This document shows positions 8,958 through 17,502 of a stretch of DNA of 64,000 nt, one piece after another. Position 1 is the first letter of the stretch. Every line of letters starts with the position of its first letter. Under the pieces are notes generated by a model that saw only the letters and a list, made by a program, of their open reading frames with translations, had not been told where the DNA came from and searched no databases. A program made the translations under genes and the position numbers. The stretch is from FEN-1191 sp964528845 (GTDB lineage Bacteria > Pseudomonadota > Gammaproteobacteria > Steroidobacterales > Steroidobacteraceae), in the NCBI GenBank assembly GCA_964528845.1, contig CAZGVE010000005.1:62001-126000 (forward strand). The letters are read 5' to 3'.

Positions 8958-9920
8958 ATGACTGCATCTGGCAAGACTTCATTCGACGATCGGCGCCTCT
9001 CGCGCCGCGAACTGCTGCAGACCGGGGTCCTGGCCGGCATCGGTGCGATGCTGAGCCCGCCACTGCCGGCAGCCGATGCGGCGGCAGGAGCGCTGATCGT
9101 GAAGCAGATCCCGGCCACCGGTGAGGCGCTGCCGGTGATGGGCATCGGTACCAACGCGTTCAATGACCCGAACAACCCGGAATTGCGCGAGGTGCTGAGG
9201 CGCATGCAGCAGCTCGGCGGCGCCGTGATCGATACCGCCGCGATGTACGGCCAGAGCGAAGCGGTGATCGGCTCGGCACTGATGCAGCTGGGACTGCGCA
9301 GCCGGATGTTCCTCGCGACCAAGTTCAATGCGGCTGGAGTTTTTGCGCGCGACCCCGCGGGCGCCGCAAGCTTCGAGCGCTCGCTGATGCGCCTGCAGAC
9401 CGATCACGTCGACCTGCTGTTCGCCCACTTCCTGGACAGCGTCGAACCGCTGATGCCACTGATGCAGCAGCTGAAGCAGGCCGGCAAGACCCGGTATATC
9501 GGTATCACAAGCGTGGACGTGGACCAGCATCCGCGCCTGATCGAGTACATGCGGCGCTATCCGATTGACTTCGTACAGGTGGATTACTCGCTGGCCAACC
9601 GCGAGGCGGCCGCGAGCGTATTGCCGGTCGCGATGGAACGCCGGATCGCGGTCATGGCGGCGGTACCGCTGGGCGGACGCCGGGGTTCGCTGCTGACGCA
9701 GGCCGCGGGCCACGAACTGCCAGGCTGGGCGGCGGAGATCGGCGTCAGCAGCTGGAGCCAGTTCTGCCTGAAGTACGTGGTCTCGCATCCGGCGGTGACC
9801 TGTGCGATCCCCGGATCCTCGAAGGTGCAGCACATCGAGGACAACCAGGCCGCCGGGCACGGCCGGGTGCCGGACGCGGCGATGCGCCGCAGGATGGAGC
9901 AGTTCTGGGACCGGATCTGA
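8958..9920 (+). CDS. Tat-exported aldo/keto reductase
   Basis: A 320-residue aldo/keto reductase. The catalytic tetrad is recognisable: Asp and Tyr in IDTAAMYGQSE, Lys in LATKFN, His in LLFAHFLDS. A late CAIPGSSK motif matches the NADP-binding loop. An N-terminal RRLSRRELLQTGVLAGIGA segment is a Tat signal, so the folded protein is probably exported with bound cofactor. This location is unusual for an NAD(P)H-dependent enzyme but recurs in Tat-tagged AKRs of environmental bacteria. It sits 48 bp upstream of the aldose epimerase gene, which suggests carbohydrate metabolism. Confidence 0.82.
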   Translation: MTASGKTSFDDRRLSRRELLQTGVLAGIGAMLSPPLPAADAAAGALIVKQIPATGEALPVMGIGTNAFNDPNNPELREVLRRMQQLGGAVIDTAAMYGQSEAVIGSALMQLGLRSRMFLATKFNAAGVFARDPAGAASFERSLMRLQTDHVDLLFAHFLDSVEPLMPLMQQLKQAGKTRYIGITSVDVDQHPRLIEYMRRYPIDFVQVDYSLANREAAASVLPVAMERRIAVMAAVPLGGRRGSLLTQAAGHELPGWAAEIGVSSWSQFCLKYVVSHPAVTCAIPGSSKVQHIEDNQAAGHGRVPDAAMRRRMEQFWDRI

Positions 9921-9968
9921 TACTGTGCCAGCCATTACAAACATTAAATGATGATCCGGAGGGTTCCC

Positions 9969-11117
9969 ATGCCTACCCGCGCCACGCCCGCCGTCGCCAT
10001 CGCCTTTGCCATTGCCGCGGCCTGCACCAGCTGCCTGCTCGACGCGCCCGCCGAGGCTGCGAACATCACGCGAGCGGATTGGGGCATGACACCGGAGGGC
10101 AAGAAGGTCGACCTGTTCACGCTGACTGGCGCCGGCGGCCTCACGGCGCGCATTACGGATTTTGGCGGCATCATCGTGAGCGTGATGGCGCCGGACAAGA
10201 ATGGCCAGAGCGCCGATGTCGTGCTCGGGGAGGACGACCTCGCCGGCTATGAGAAGGGAGGGCCGGCCGCCGCGATCATCGGCCGCTATGCGAACCGCAT
10301 CGGCAGCAATGGGACTTTTCCGCTCGACGGCAAGACCGTCCAGCTCGAGCGCACCGCCGCCGACCAGAAGATCGTGATCCACGGCGGCACGGCGCCCTTC
10401 GCCAGGAAGGTCTGGACCGCAGTGATGCATGACGGCGTCGAGCCCCAGCTCAGTTTGAGCATCGTCAGTCCCGATGGCGACGGCGGCTTTCCCGGCACGC
10501 TGAGCGCGACCGTGACCTACACCGTCACGAAGGACAATGCGCTGCGACTCGACTACCGCGCGACGAGCGACAAGCCCACCGTGGTCAACCTGACCAACCA
10601 TGCGTATTTCAGCCTGGGCGGCGAAGGCCGCGGCACTGTGCTCGATCAGCGGCTGCGCGTGTACGCGGACCGCTACACGGTATTCGATGCCGACGGCCTT
10701 CCAACCGGTGAGATCGCACCGGTAGCGGGCACGCCGCTGGACTTCGGCCAGCCGGTACGGGTCGGTGATATCGTCGATTCGACTTTCGTCCAGATCGCAC
10801 AGCGCAAGGGATTGGACGTCAACCTGATCGTCAATGGCCCAGCCGGTACGCTGCGCCGGGCCGCGAGGCTCACCGATCCGGGTTCAGGGCGGGTGCTGAC
10901 GGTCTGGACGACGCAGCCTGGGGTACAGATCTACAGCGACAACATCAGTGGCACGGTGCCCGGCAAGGGCGGCAAGCAGTATGGCAGCCGCTATGGCCTG
11001 TGCTTCGAGACGCAGCACTATCCGGATTCACCGAATCACCCGGATTTTCCGAGCACCGAGCTCAGACCAGGCAAGCCGCTGCATGAAGTGACGGAGTTCC
11101 GCTTCAGCACCGGGTGA
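9969..11117 (+). CDS. galM: Secreted aldose 1-epimerase (GalM family)
   Basis: A 382-residue mutarotase interconverting alpha and beta anomers of aldoses. Family motifs are DFGGIIVS, GRYANRI, NLTNHAYFSL (catalytic-acid His) and the C-terminal CFETQHYPDSPNHPDF with the catalytic-base Glu. The start at 9969 is preferred to the ATG at 9948 because GGAGG (9958-9962) precedes it by six bases and it begins a signal peptide (MPTRATPAVAIAFAIAAA). A Cys pair near the end of the signal could be a lipobox, but the match is poor. Export points to periplasmic sugar processing. Confidence 0.88.
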   Translation: MPTRATPAVAIAFAIAAACTSCLLDAPAEAANITRADWGMTPEGKKVDLFTLTGAGGLTARITDFGGIIVSVMAPDKNGQSADVVLGEDDLAGYEKGGPAAAIIGRYANRIGSNGTFPLDGKTVQLERTAADQKIVIHGGTAPFARKVWTAVMHDGVEPQLSLSIVSPDGDGGFPGTLSATVTYTVTKDNALRLDYRATSDKPTVVNLTNHAYFSLGGEGRGTVLDQRLRVYADRYTVFDADGLPTGEIAPVAGTPLDFGQPVRVGDIVDSTFVQIAQRKGLDVNLIVNGPAGTLRRAARLTDPGSGRVLTVWTTQPGVQIYSDNISGTVPGKGGKQYGSRYGLCFETQHYPDSPNHPDFPSTELRPGKPLHEVTEFRFSTG

Positions 11118-11135
11118 GTTCACCACCGGGTGAGT
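11108..11135 (+). repeat. 12-bp direct repeat over the epimerase stop codon
   Basis: CACCGGGTGAGT occurs at 11108-11119 and 11124-11135, a 16-base period, across the end of the epimerase gene. It looks like a small local duplication. Confidence 0.75.
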
Positions 11136-11160
11136 CGCCGGCGCCGGCGGGCGCCGACTC
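11132..11160. terminator. GC-rich hairpin between convergent genes
   Basis: GAGTCG/CGACTC plus GGCGCC/GGCGCC pair around a short loop with a small bulge, between the stops of the epimerase (+) and beta-propeller (-) genes. No T-run follows, so termination function is only plausible. Confidence 0.4.
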
Positions 11161-12070
11161 AGGCGATTTCGATGCTGAAGACGTAGCCGCTCGAGGGGCT
11201 CTCGTAGTTCTTCCAGCCCGGGTGGTAGCCCGCATCGCAGGACACCAGCACGCCACCGTGGTTCTCGAGCCCGTGCGGGTCGCAGGAGCCATCGGCGAAC
11301 GTGAGGGTCTCGACCGGCTCGCCGGTGCCTACGTCATAGCGCACCAGCGCGGACTTGCTGTCCGCATAGCCGGTGCTCTCATTCGCGATGACCTGCAGCA
11401 GCGTGCCGTCCTGATCGAAGGTGATGTCGTGATAGCGGGTCAGACCCATCGGTGCCGCGATCGGAAACTGCGTCTCGATGCTCCAGGTTGAAGGGTTCAC
11501 GCAGACGATCGAATGCATCCGGTTGTTGACGATCCACAGCTTGCCCTGATGCCATTGCGCGCCGTGGATACCGCCGCTGCTCGCGCCCGGACTGCCTGGA
11601 ATCTGCCGGTGAGCGACCTGCTTGCCGCTGGCCAGATCGACCTGGTGTATGCCGGTCGTGGCGTCGGTCATGTTGGACATCACCCACAGCGAGCCGCCCC
11701 CAGCGGCCAGCCCTGAAGTATTGACGGCATCACTCTGGAGCGTGCGCTGCAGCTTGCCGTTCCAGTCCATCAGCCAGATGGATTCCTTGCCGGGCGGGCG
11801 GCTGGAGCCGGCACGCTTGGCCACCTCGTCGGTCAGGAACTGCTGGGCGAGCCAGACACCCTCGGGCGCGACCGCCATGCCGTTCGGATAGAAGCCCGAT
11901 GCCTTGAATAGTTTCCTGGTCCTGACCATGCGGTTCGGCAGCGCCTTGCCGCGAGGCGCCGGAGCCGCGGCTGCCGGCGCGCTTTGCCCGAAGGCCGGAT
12001 GGAATGCCGCGCCGCTGGCCGCTAACCCCATCCCGACCAGGAAATCCCGTTTGCTGATGCTGGTGCTCAT
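11159..12070 (-). CDS. Tat-exported beta-propeller protein (SMP-30/NHL-like)
   Basis: A 303-residue protein with a Tat-like signal in which the twin arginine is Lys-Arg (ISKRDFLVGMGLAASG). The body has repeated blade-like segments (YPNGMAVAPEGVWLA, GLAAGGGSLWVMSN, GIHGAQWHQGKLWIVNN, YHDITFDQDG, DPHGLENHGG), as in six-bladed streptogramin lyase/SMP-30 propellers. The start at 12070 is 4 bp from the stop of the PQQ dehydrogenase, so it is the last gene of a three-gene operon with a cytochrome c. It may bind or hydrolyse a product of the quinoprotein; the function is unproven. Confidence 0.65.
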   Translation of the reverse strand: MSTSISKRDFLVGMGLAASGAAFHPAFGQSAPAAAAPAPRGKALPNRMVRTRKLFKASGFYPNGMAVAPEGVWLAQQFLTDEVAKRAGSSRPPGKESIWLMDWNGKLQRTLQSDAVNTSGLAAGGGSLWVMSNMTDATTGIHQVDLASGKQVAHRQIPGSPGASSGGIHGAQWHQGKLWIVNNRMHSIVCVNPSTWSIETQFPIAAPMGLTRYHDITFDQDGTLLQVIANESTGYADSKSALVRYDVGTGEPVETLTFADGSCDPHGLENHGGVLVSCDAGYHPGWKNYESPSSGYVFSIEIA

Positions 12071-12074
12071 GGTT

Positions 12075-13724
12075 CTATTCCCGGCTCTTGAGGCCATAGA
12101 CGAACAGCGCATGACCTGCCGCGATTGCGACGTACTGCCGGCCATCGAGCTGATAGGTGATCGGCGCCGCCGAGATTGGACCGCCCACCGGGGCCTTCCA
12201 CAGCAGCTCGCCAGTGCGCGCATCGAGCGCGTAGAAGAAACCCTCGCGACCACCGGTGAACAGCAGGTCCGTCGCCGTGGTCATGATCCCGCCGTCGGCC
12301 ACCGCGGTGGTCTCGAACTTCCATCGTATCGTGCCGTTCAGATCGAGCGCGATCACGGCACCGCGCCCGAGATCATCGGTGTAGTTCAGGATTGGCGGCA
12401 CCCGGACGGAGGGATTCGCCGCCCCCGCAATCGGCGGCGCTGCCCGGCCGCCGGTGAAGATCTGTCCGGTGCGGTACTCGGCTGGCGCGAACTGCAGGAT
12501 GGACGCGTAGTTCTCCCAGGCGGAGAGGTAGAATAGGTGCGTGCGCGGACTGTAGGACGGCGAATACCAGTTCGTGCCGCCCTGGTTTCCGGGATAGGTA
12601 AGTGCCCCCGCCGGCTGCGGTGTCTCGATCGGGCGCCCCTTGTCATCCAGCCCGCTGGCCCAGTTCACCTTGACGAATGCATGTCCGCCCAGGAACTGGC
12701 CGTTGGTGCGATCGAGCGTGTAGAAGAACCCATTGCGGTTGCCCCAGGCCATCAGCTTGCGCGGCTGGCCGTTCCAGTCGGCATCGACCAGCACCGGTAC
12801 CTGCACGGAGTCGTAGTCCATCGCGTCATGCGGCGTGAACTGGAAATGCCAGCGCAGCTGCCCGGTGTCCGGATCCAGCGCGACCACCGAATCTGTATAC
12901 AGGTTGTCGCCCATGCGCTGCCCCGGTCCCCAATCCGGCCCCGGGTTGCCGACGCCCCAGTAGGTCAGATTGAGTTCCGGGTCGTAGGATCCGGTGACCC
13001 AGACCGGCCCTCCGCCGTGCTTCCAGGAATCCCCTTGCCAGGTGTCGTTACCCTTCTCGCCCGAGCCGGGGATCGTGTAGAAGCGCCAGTCCTCCTCGCC
13101 GGTCTTCGCGTCGTACGCCGCGATGAAACCTCGTACGCCGAATTCGCCACCCGCGACCCCGATGAGGACCTTGTCCTTGATGATCAGCGGCGCCAGCACG
13201 ATCGCGTAGCTTGCGGTGTAGTCCGCGACGGTCTTGTTCCACAATGCGCGACCGCTCTTCGCATCGATCGCGACCAGGTGTCCGTCGACAGTACCCATGT
13301 ACAGCGTATCGCCGAGGATCGCGAGTCCCCGGTTCACCGTGCCACAGCACAGCTTGTAGCCCGCCGCGGGCTTGTACTGGTAGATCCAGAACGCCCGCCC
13401 GGAACGGGCATCGAGCGCGACGACGTCGTTCGGTGCCTGGGTCAGGTACATCACGCCGTTGACGACCAGCGGCGAGGTTTCGGCCTTCTGCAGCGACTCG
13501 ATCTGGTACACCCACTTCAGCTCGAGTCCGGCGACGTTGCGCCGATCGATCTGCGACAGGGTCGAATAGCGCCGGCTGTCGTAGTTGCCTGAGTAGGTGA
13601 GCCAGTTCTGCGGCTCGGCGCTCGCGTGCAGCAGGCGCTCGAAGCTTACCGGCGCGCCCTGCGCCCACAGCACGCCCGGGAGCAGCAGCAGGAGCCAACG
13701 CATTCGCATGCCAGGTATTCGCAT
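12075..13724 (-). CDS. Periplasmic PQQ-dependent dehydrogenase (alcohol/methanol dehydrogenase type)
   Basis: A 549-residue eight-bladed quinoprotein with an N-terminal signal (MRMRWLLLLLPGVLWAQG). Features of the family are WLTYSGNYDSRRYS near the N-terminus, the adjacent-Cys pair KLCCGTVNRG that forms the vicinal disulphide over PQQ, NPGPDWGPG, and HDAMDYDSV with the catalytic Asp. It lacks a fused cytochrome domain; a di-haem cytochrome gene immediately upstream (4 bp gap) is its likely electron acceptor. Substrates of this class are primary alcohols, polyols or lupanine-like compounds, and cannot be assigned here. No PQQ synthesis genes are in the window. Confidence 0.88.
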   Translation of the reverse strand: MRIPGMRMRWLLLLLPGVLWAQGAPVSFERLLHASAEPQNWLTYSGNYDSRRYSTLSQIDRRNVAGLELKWVYQIESLQKAETSPLVVNGVMYLTQAPNDVVALDARSGRAFWIYQYKPAAGYKLCCGTVNRGLAILGDTLYMGTVDGHLVAIDAKSGRALWNKTVADYTASYAIVLAPLIIKDKVLIGVAGGEFGVRGFIAAYDAKTGEEDWRFYTIPGSGEKGNDTWQGDSWKHGGGPVWVTGSYDPELNLTYWGVGNPGPDWGPGQRMGDNLYTDSVVALDPDTGQLRWHFQFTPHDAMDYDSVQVPVLVDADWNGQPRKLMAWGNRNGFFYTLDRTNGQFLGGHAFVKVNWASGLDDKGRPIETPQPAGALTYPGNQGGTNWYSPSYSPRTHLFYLSAWENYASILQFAPAEYRTGQIFTGGRAAPPIAGAANPSVRVPPILNYTDDLGRGAVIALDLNGTIRWKFETTAVADGGIMTTATDLLFTGGREGFFYALDARTGELLWKAPVGGPISAAPITYQLDGRQYVAIAAGHALFVYGLKSRE

Positions 13725-13728
13725 GGCT

Positions 13729-14496
13729 TCAGTTCACGGCTTTCAGTGACAGCAGGTATCCGGCCACGTCGGCGATCTCGGCATCGCTGAGGGTGCCCTT
13801 GTAGGCCGGCATCGGCGATTGCTTCAGCAGCGTATATTCCTTCAGGTCGGACTTCATCAGGCCGAGCAGATTCTCTTGTGAATCGATCAGCTGTACCGAC
13901 CACGTATCCTCGTTCAGCCGCCGACCGGTAATGACCCGGCCGTCCCGCGTCACGGCGTGCACGGTGCGGTTGACCGGCATGACGAGGGCTTGCGGGTCCT
14001 GCAGCTTCTGCAGCAGGAACTTCGCATTGCGCGACAGACCGATATCGCTCAGGTCCGGCGCGGTACGGCTCCCGGCGCCATTGACACGGTGGCAGGCCAG
14101 GCACCCGCCCTTGCCTTCGAAGACCCGCTTGCCGCGCTGCGGGTCGCCGACCGAGGCAGCCTCGCCGAGCCGGGCGTCCATGTTGCGGATGAAGGCGACG
14201 ATGGCGCCCTGATCAGGCGCCTCCAGAGTATTCGCCGGCATCCCGGTACCGGCGATGCCACCGGTGATGACGCTGGTCAGTTCATCATCCGTGACGGCGT
14301 GACGGAAACGGTTGGAACGCAGATTGACCTGCGGTATCGAATCGCCATTCTCGCCGTGACAGGTCACGCAGGTGCCGAAATAGATACGGGCGCCGCGCGT
14401 GATGCTGTCCTCGCTATAGGTACCCGCGTGCTCCTCGGCGGCGTACGCCGGGGTCAGGACCCAAAGCAGGGCCAGACAGCACATCGCTCTCGACAT
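13729..14496 (-). CDS. Secreted di-haem cytochrome c, partner of PQQ dehydrogenase
   Basis: A 255-residue protein with a signal peptide and two c-type haem sites, CVTCH (about residue 43) and CLACH (about residue 133). A C-terminal segment with VITGRRLNEDTWSVQLIDS resembles the putative haem-binding modules found with quinoproteins. The ATG at 14496 is preferred to a GTG nine bases upstream. It is the first gene of the cytochrome / PQQ dehydrogenase / propeller operon, with 4-bp spacings, and should carry electrons from the quinoprotein to the respiratory chain. Confidence 0.85.
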   Translation of the reverse strand: MSRAMCCLALLWVLTPAYAAEEHAGTYSEDSITRGARIYFGTCVTCHGENGDSIPQVNLRSNRFRHAVTDDELTSVITGGIAGTGMPANTLEAPDQGAIVAFIRNMDARLGEAASVGDPQRGKRVFEGKGGCLACHRVNGAGSRTAPDLSDIGLSRNAKFLLQKLQDPQALVMPVNRTVHAVTRDGRVITGRRLNEDTWSVQLIDSQENLLGLMKSDLKEYTLLKQSPMPAYKGTLSDAEIADVAGYLLSLKAVN

Positions 14497-14580
14497 AGTA
14501 CCCACCGCCGCAGCCCGTTCTAGGTATCGTCGCTGCTAGTGGCGGCCATTATAGGCCATTTCGCGTCACCGCACCTCTGA

Positions 14581-15648
14581 TCAGTCGTGCACGGCGTCGG
14601 CGATCGCGCTACCGAGCTGCGTGGTACTCGCCTGCCCGCCCAGATCCGGCGTGCGCGGGCCGGCGTTGTCGGACAGAACGCGCTCGATTGCGCTCATGAC
14701 GGCCTTTGCGGCCGCGTGTTCGCCCAGATGCTCGAGCATCATCGACGAGGACCAGATCTGACCAATCGGGTTCGCTATACCGCGCCCGGCAATGTCCGGC
14801 GCCGAGCCGTGCACGGGCTCGAACATCGATGGAAAGCGCCGCTCCGGATTGATGTTGGCCGAGGGCGCCACCGCGATCGTTCCCGTGACGCCCGGTCCCA
14901 GGTCGGACAGGATGTCGCCGAAGAGATTGGAGCCGACCACGACGTCAAAGCGCTCCGGAGTCATGACGAACCGTGCTGCCAGGATGTCCACGTGATACTG
15001 GTCGGTGCGGACGCGCGGGTACTGCGCGGCCATGGCGGCAAAGCGCTCGTCCCAGTACGGCATCGAGTAGTACAGGCCGTTCGATTTGGTCGCGGAAGTC
15101 ACGTGCAGCCGATCGAGCCGCTGCGCCAGCTCGAACGCGTAGCGCATGATCCGGTCGGTGCCCTTGCGCGTGAAGATCGACTCCTGGATGACGAACTCGT
15201 CCTCGCTGCCCTCATGGAAGCGACCGCCGATCTGCGAGTACTCGCCTTCAGTGTTCTCCCTGACGACCCAGAAATCGATGTCGCCCGGCCGCTTGCCCTG
15301 CAGCTGGCACGGAACTCCGGGCAGCAGCCGCACCGGGCGCAGGTTCACGTACTGGTCGAACGCGCGCCGGATCGGGATCAACAGCCCCCACAGCGAGATA
15401 TGGTCGGGCACGCCGGGGTAGCCCACCGCGCCGAGGAAGATCGCGTCATGCGGCTTCAGCCGCTCCAGGCCATCCTCGGGCATCATCCGGCCAGTGCGCT
15501 GGTAGGTCTCGCAGCTCCAGTCGTAGTGCTCGTAGTGCAGTGCGAAGCCGAACCGGGCCGCCACCGCATCGAGTACGCGCAATCCCTCCGGTACCACTTC
15601 GCGACCGATACCGTCGCCCGGAATCACCGCGATCGAGTAGCTGTTCAT
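14581..15648 (-). CDS. Tartrate/D-malate dehydrogenase-like isocitrate/isopropylmalate family enzyme
   Basis: A 355-residue NAD-dependent beta-decarboxylating dehydrogenase. Recognisable motifs are IAVIPGDGIGREVVPEG at the N-terminus, LWGLLIPIRRAFDQYVNLRP (substrate-loop Arg residues), FWVVRENTEGEYS, and FEPVHGSAPDIAG. The WGL...NLRP loop resembles the tartrate dehydrogenase/D-malate dehydrogenase (TtuC/DmlA) branch rather than LeuB. The start MNSYSIAV at 15648 overlaps the stop of the upstream SDR by one base (TGATG). In an operon with an SDR and a hydroxyacid dehydrogenase it suggests catabolism of a hydroxy-dicarboxylic acid. Confidence 0.82.
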   Translation of the reverse strand: MNSYSIAVIPGDGIGREVVPEGLRVLDAVAARFGFALHYEHYDWSCETYQRTGRMMPEDGLERLKPHDAIFLGAVGYPGVPDHISLWGLLIPIRRAFDQYVNLRPVRLLPGVPCQLQGKRPGDIDFWVVRENTEGEYSQIGGRFHEGSEDEFVIQESIFTRKGTDRIMRYAFELAQRLDRLHVTSATKSNGLYYSMPYWDERFAAMAAQYPRVRTDQYHVDILAARFVMTPERFDVVVGSNLFGDILSDLGPGVTGTIAVAPSANINPERRFPSMFEPVHGSAPDIAGRGIANPIGQIWSSSMMLEHLGEHAAAKAVMSAIERVLSDNAGPRTPDLGGQASTTQLGSAIADAVHD

Positions 15649-16406
15649 CAGACGCAACGCCCGCCGTCGACCTCGAGCCAGGAGCCGGTGATCAGGTCCG
15701 ACTCGTCGCTCGCGAGGAAGGTCACGGCGTTCGCGATGTCGCGCGGCTGGCTGAAGCGTCCGAGCGGAATCGTCGCAATCATGCGCGCCCGTACGCTCGC
15801 ACTGTCCTCGCCCGGCAGCAGATCCTGCAGCATCCCGGTCTCGCCCATGACCGGATTGACGGCGTTGACCCGTATGCGGTCGGGCGCCAGTTCGACCGCC
15901 ATCGACTTGGTCAGCGCCAGCACGGCGCCCTTGGAGGCGTTGTACCAGGTCAGCCCCGGCCGCGGGCGGATACCGGCGGTCGATGCGATATTCACGATCA
16001 CGCCGCCACCCCTGGCCCGCATCGCCGGGATGAAATGCCGGGCAGTCAGGTAGATGCTCTTGACGTTCACTGCGAACACGCGATCGAACGTCGCCTCATC
16101 CACTTCCAGCAAGGGCCGGTTCTTGTGCGTGATGCCGGCATTGTTCACGAGGATCGCCGCCGGGCCGAAGGCCGCCGCCGTACGCTCCGCAATCGTCGCG
16201 ACGTCCCGGTCCAGGGTCACGTCAGCGGTCACCGCGATGGCCGTACCCCCGGCCTGGCCGATTTCGGCGGCAACGCGGGCAGCCTGATCGCCCTTCAGGT
16301 CCACGACGACGACTTTGCCGCCGAGCGTCGCAAAGCGCCGGGCGATGCCTTCGCCAAATCCGCCACCCGCACCCGTCACGACGATGGTCTTCTGGTCGAA
16401 TTTCAT
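15648..16406 (-). CDS. Short-chain dehydrogenase/reductase
   Basis: A 252-residue classical SDR. It has the TGAGGGFGEGIA nucleotide-binding loop, NNAG, the catalytic Ser in ASTAGIRPRPG, Tyr and Lys in WYNASKGAV, and a C-terminal ITGSWLEVDGG typical of FabG-like and sugar/hydroxyacid dehydrogenases. No signal peptide. It is the middle gene of a three-gene operon, 15 bp after the 2-hydroxyacid dehydrogenase and overlapping the tartrate dehydrogenase-like gene. Confidence 0.88.
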   Translation of the reverse strand: MKFDQKTIVVTGAGGGFGEGIARRFATLGGKVVVVDLKGDQAARVAAEIGQAGGTAIAVTADVTLDRDVATIAERTAAAFGPAAILVNNAGITHKNRPLLEVDEATFDRVFAVNVKSIYLTARHFIPAMRARGGGVIVNIASTAGIRPRPGLTWYNASKGAVLALTKSMAVELAPDRIRVNAVNPVMGETGMLQDLLPGEDSASVRARMIATIPLGRFSQPRDIANAVTFLASDESDLITGSWLEVDGGRCV

Positions 16407-16421
16407 GGTTGCCTCTGCTGT

Positions 16422-17390
16422 TCAGTAGTAGTGATTCGGTGGTGGCCGGCCCTGTTCGATCGCCTGCATGCCCTCGAGCAGCAGGAAACCCATCGCATCG
16501 CGCGTCTCGATGGTTGCGCTGCCGATGTGCGGCGTCAGGAATACGTTCGGCAGCTCGCGATAGCGAGGATCGATGTCCGGCTCGTTGGCGTATACGTCCA
16601 GGCCGGCGGCAAACAGGCGCCGCGAACTCAAGGCCGCGATCAGCGAGCCGTCATCGATCACGATGCCGCGTGCGATATTCACGACGATCGCGTCGCGCGG
16701 CAGCAGCTCGATGCGTCGCGCATCCAGCCAGCCCGCGACGTCCGACCCCCCCGGCAGGCAGATGCACAGCACATCGCTGAAGGGCAGCAGCTCGTCCGCG
16801 GCGGCATGATAGATCGCCCCGCGTTCCTCGTCCGCCGGCAGCCGCCTGCGATTGCAGTAGTGGACGGCCATGCCGAAAGCGGCTGCACGCGTCGCGACTT
16901 CGCGCCCTATCCGACCCATCCCGAAGATGCCCAGGCGCCGTCCGACCAGGCCGAGACCCAGCAGTTGCGTCGGCGCGAACCCGGTCCAGCGTCCGGAACG
17001 CATCATCGAGTCGGCCTCGTAGCCGCGTCGTGCGGCGTTCAGGATCAGCAGCATCGCGATCTCGGCGCAGGCGGCACTGAGGACGTTCGGGGAGAACAGC
17101 ACCGCGACGCCGGCCGACTTCGCGGCCGCCAGGTCGATATGATCGACACCGACCGAATGGGTCGCGATCAGTCGCAGGCGCGGCCCGAGGCCGGCAATGA
17201 CCTCGGCGCTGACAGGCTCGGTGACGCTCACCACCAGATACTCGCAACCCCGCGCCTCGGCGATCAGCTGCGCGGCGCTCAGCACGGCATCGGATTCGTT
17301 GATCCGGAGATCATATTGCCGGGCCATTTCCGCCTCCACCGCCGGCGGCAGACGGCGCGCCAGATACATGCTGATGCGGTGGGTTGTCAT
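16422..17390 (-). CDS. D-2-hydroxyacid dehydrogenase
   Basis: A 322-residue NAD(P)-dependent D-isomer-specific 2-hydroxyacid dehydrogenase. The Rossmann motif is GIFGMGRIGREVA; the active-site Arg lies in VNIARG, Glu in YANEPDID and His in LTPHIGSAT. ATHSVGVDHID is the usual N-terminal substrate-domain motif. The start at 17390 (MTTHRISM) gives the normal family length. It begins the operon with the SDR and tartrate dehydrogenase-like genes, consistent with reduction of glyoxylate, hydroxypyruvate or a related 2-keto acid. Confidence 0.87.
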   Translation of the reverse strand: MTTHRISMYLARRLPPAVEAEMARQYDLRINESDAVLSAAQLIAEARGCEYLVVSVTEPVSAEVIAGLGPRLRLIATHSVGVDHIDLAAAKSAGVAVLFSPNVLSAACAEIAMLLILNAARRGYEADSMMRSGRWTGFAPTQLLGLGLVGRRLGIFGMGRIGREVATRAAAFGMAVHYCNRRRLPADEERGAIYHAAADELLPFSDVLCICLPGGSDVAGWLDARRIELLPRDAIVVNIARGIVIDDGSLIAALSSRRLFAAGLDVYANEPDIDPRYRELPNVFLTPHIGSATIETRDAMGFLLLEGMQAIEQGRPPPNHYY

Positions 17391-17502
17391 GTCGAGCTGG
17401 CAAGTGTGGACAAACCGGCAGGTCAGTTCAAGGCGCCGCTGCGCCGCTGACGGAACGGGCCATTGCGGAGTAGAGTGCGCGACCACGCGAGGGAACTACG
17501 AC

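Noticed and set aside
9910..9925. GACCGGATCTGATACT resembling the operator consensus
   Set aside because: It lies in the end of the aldo/keto reductase coding region and the first four positions do not match.
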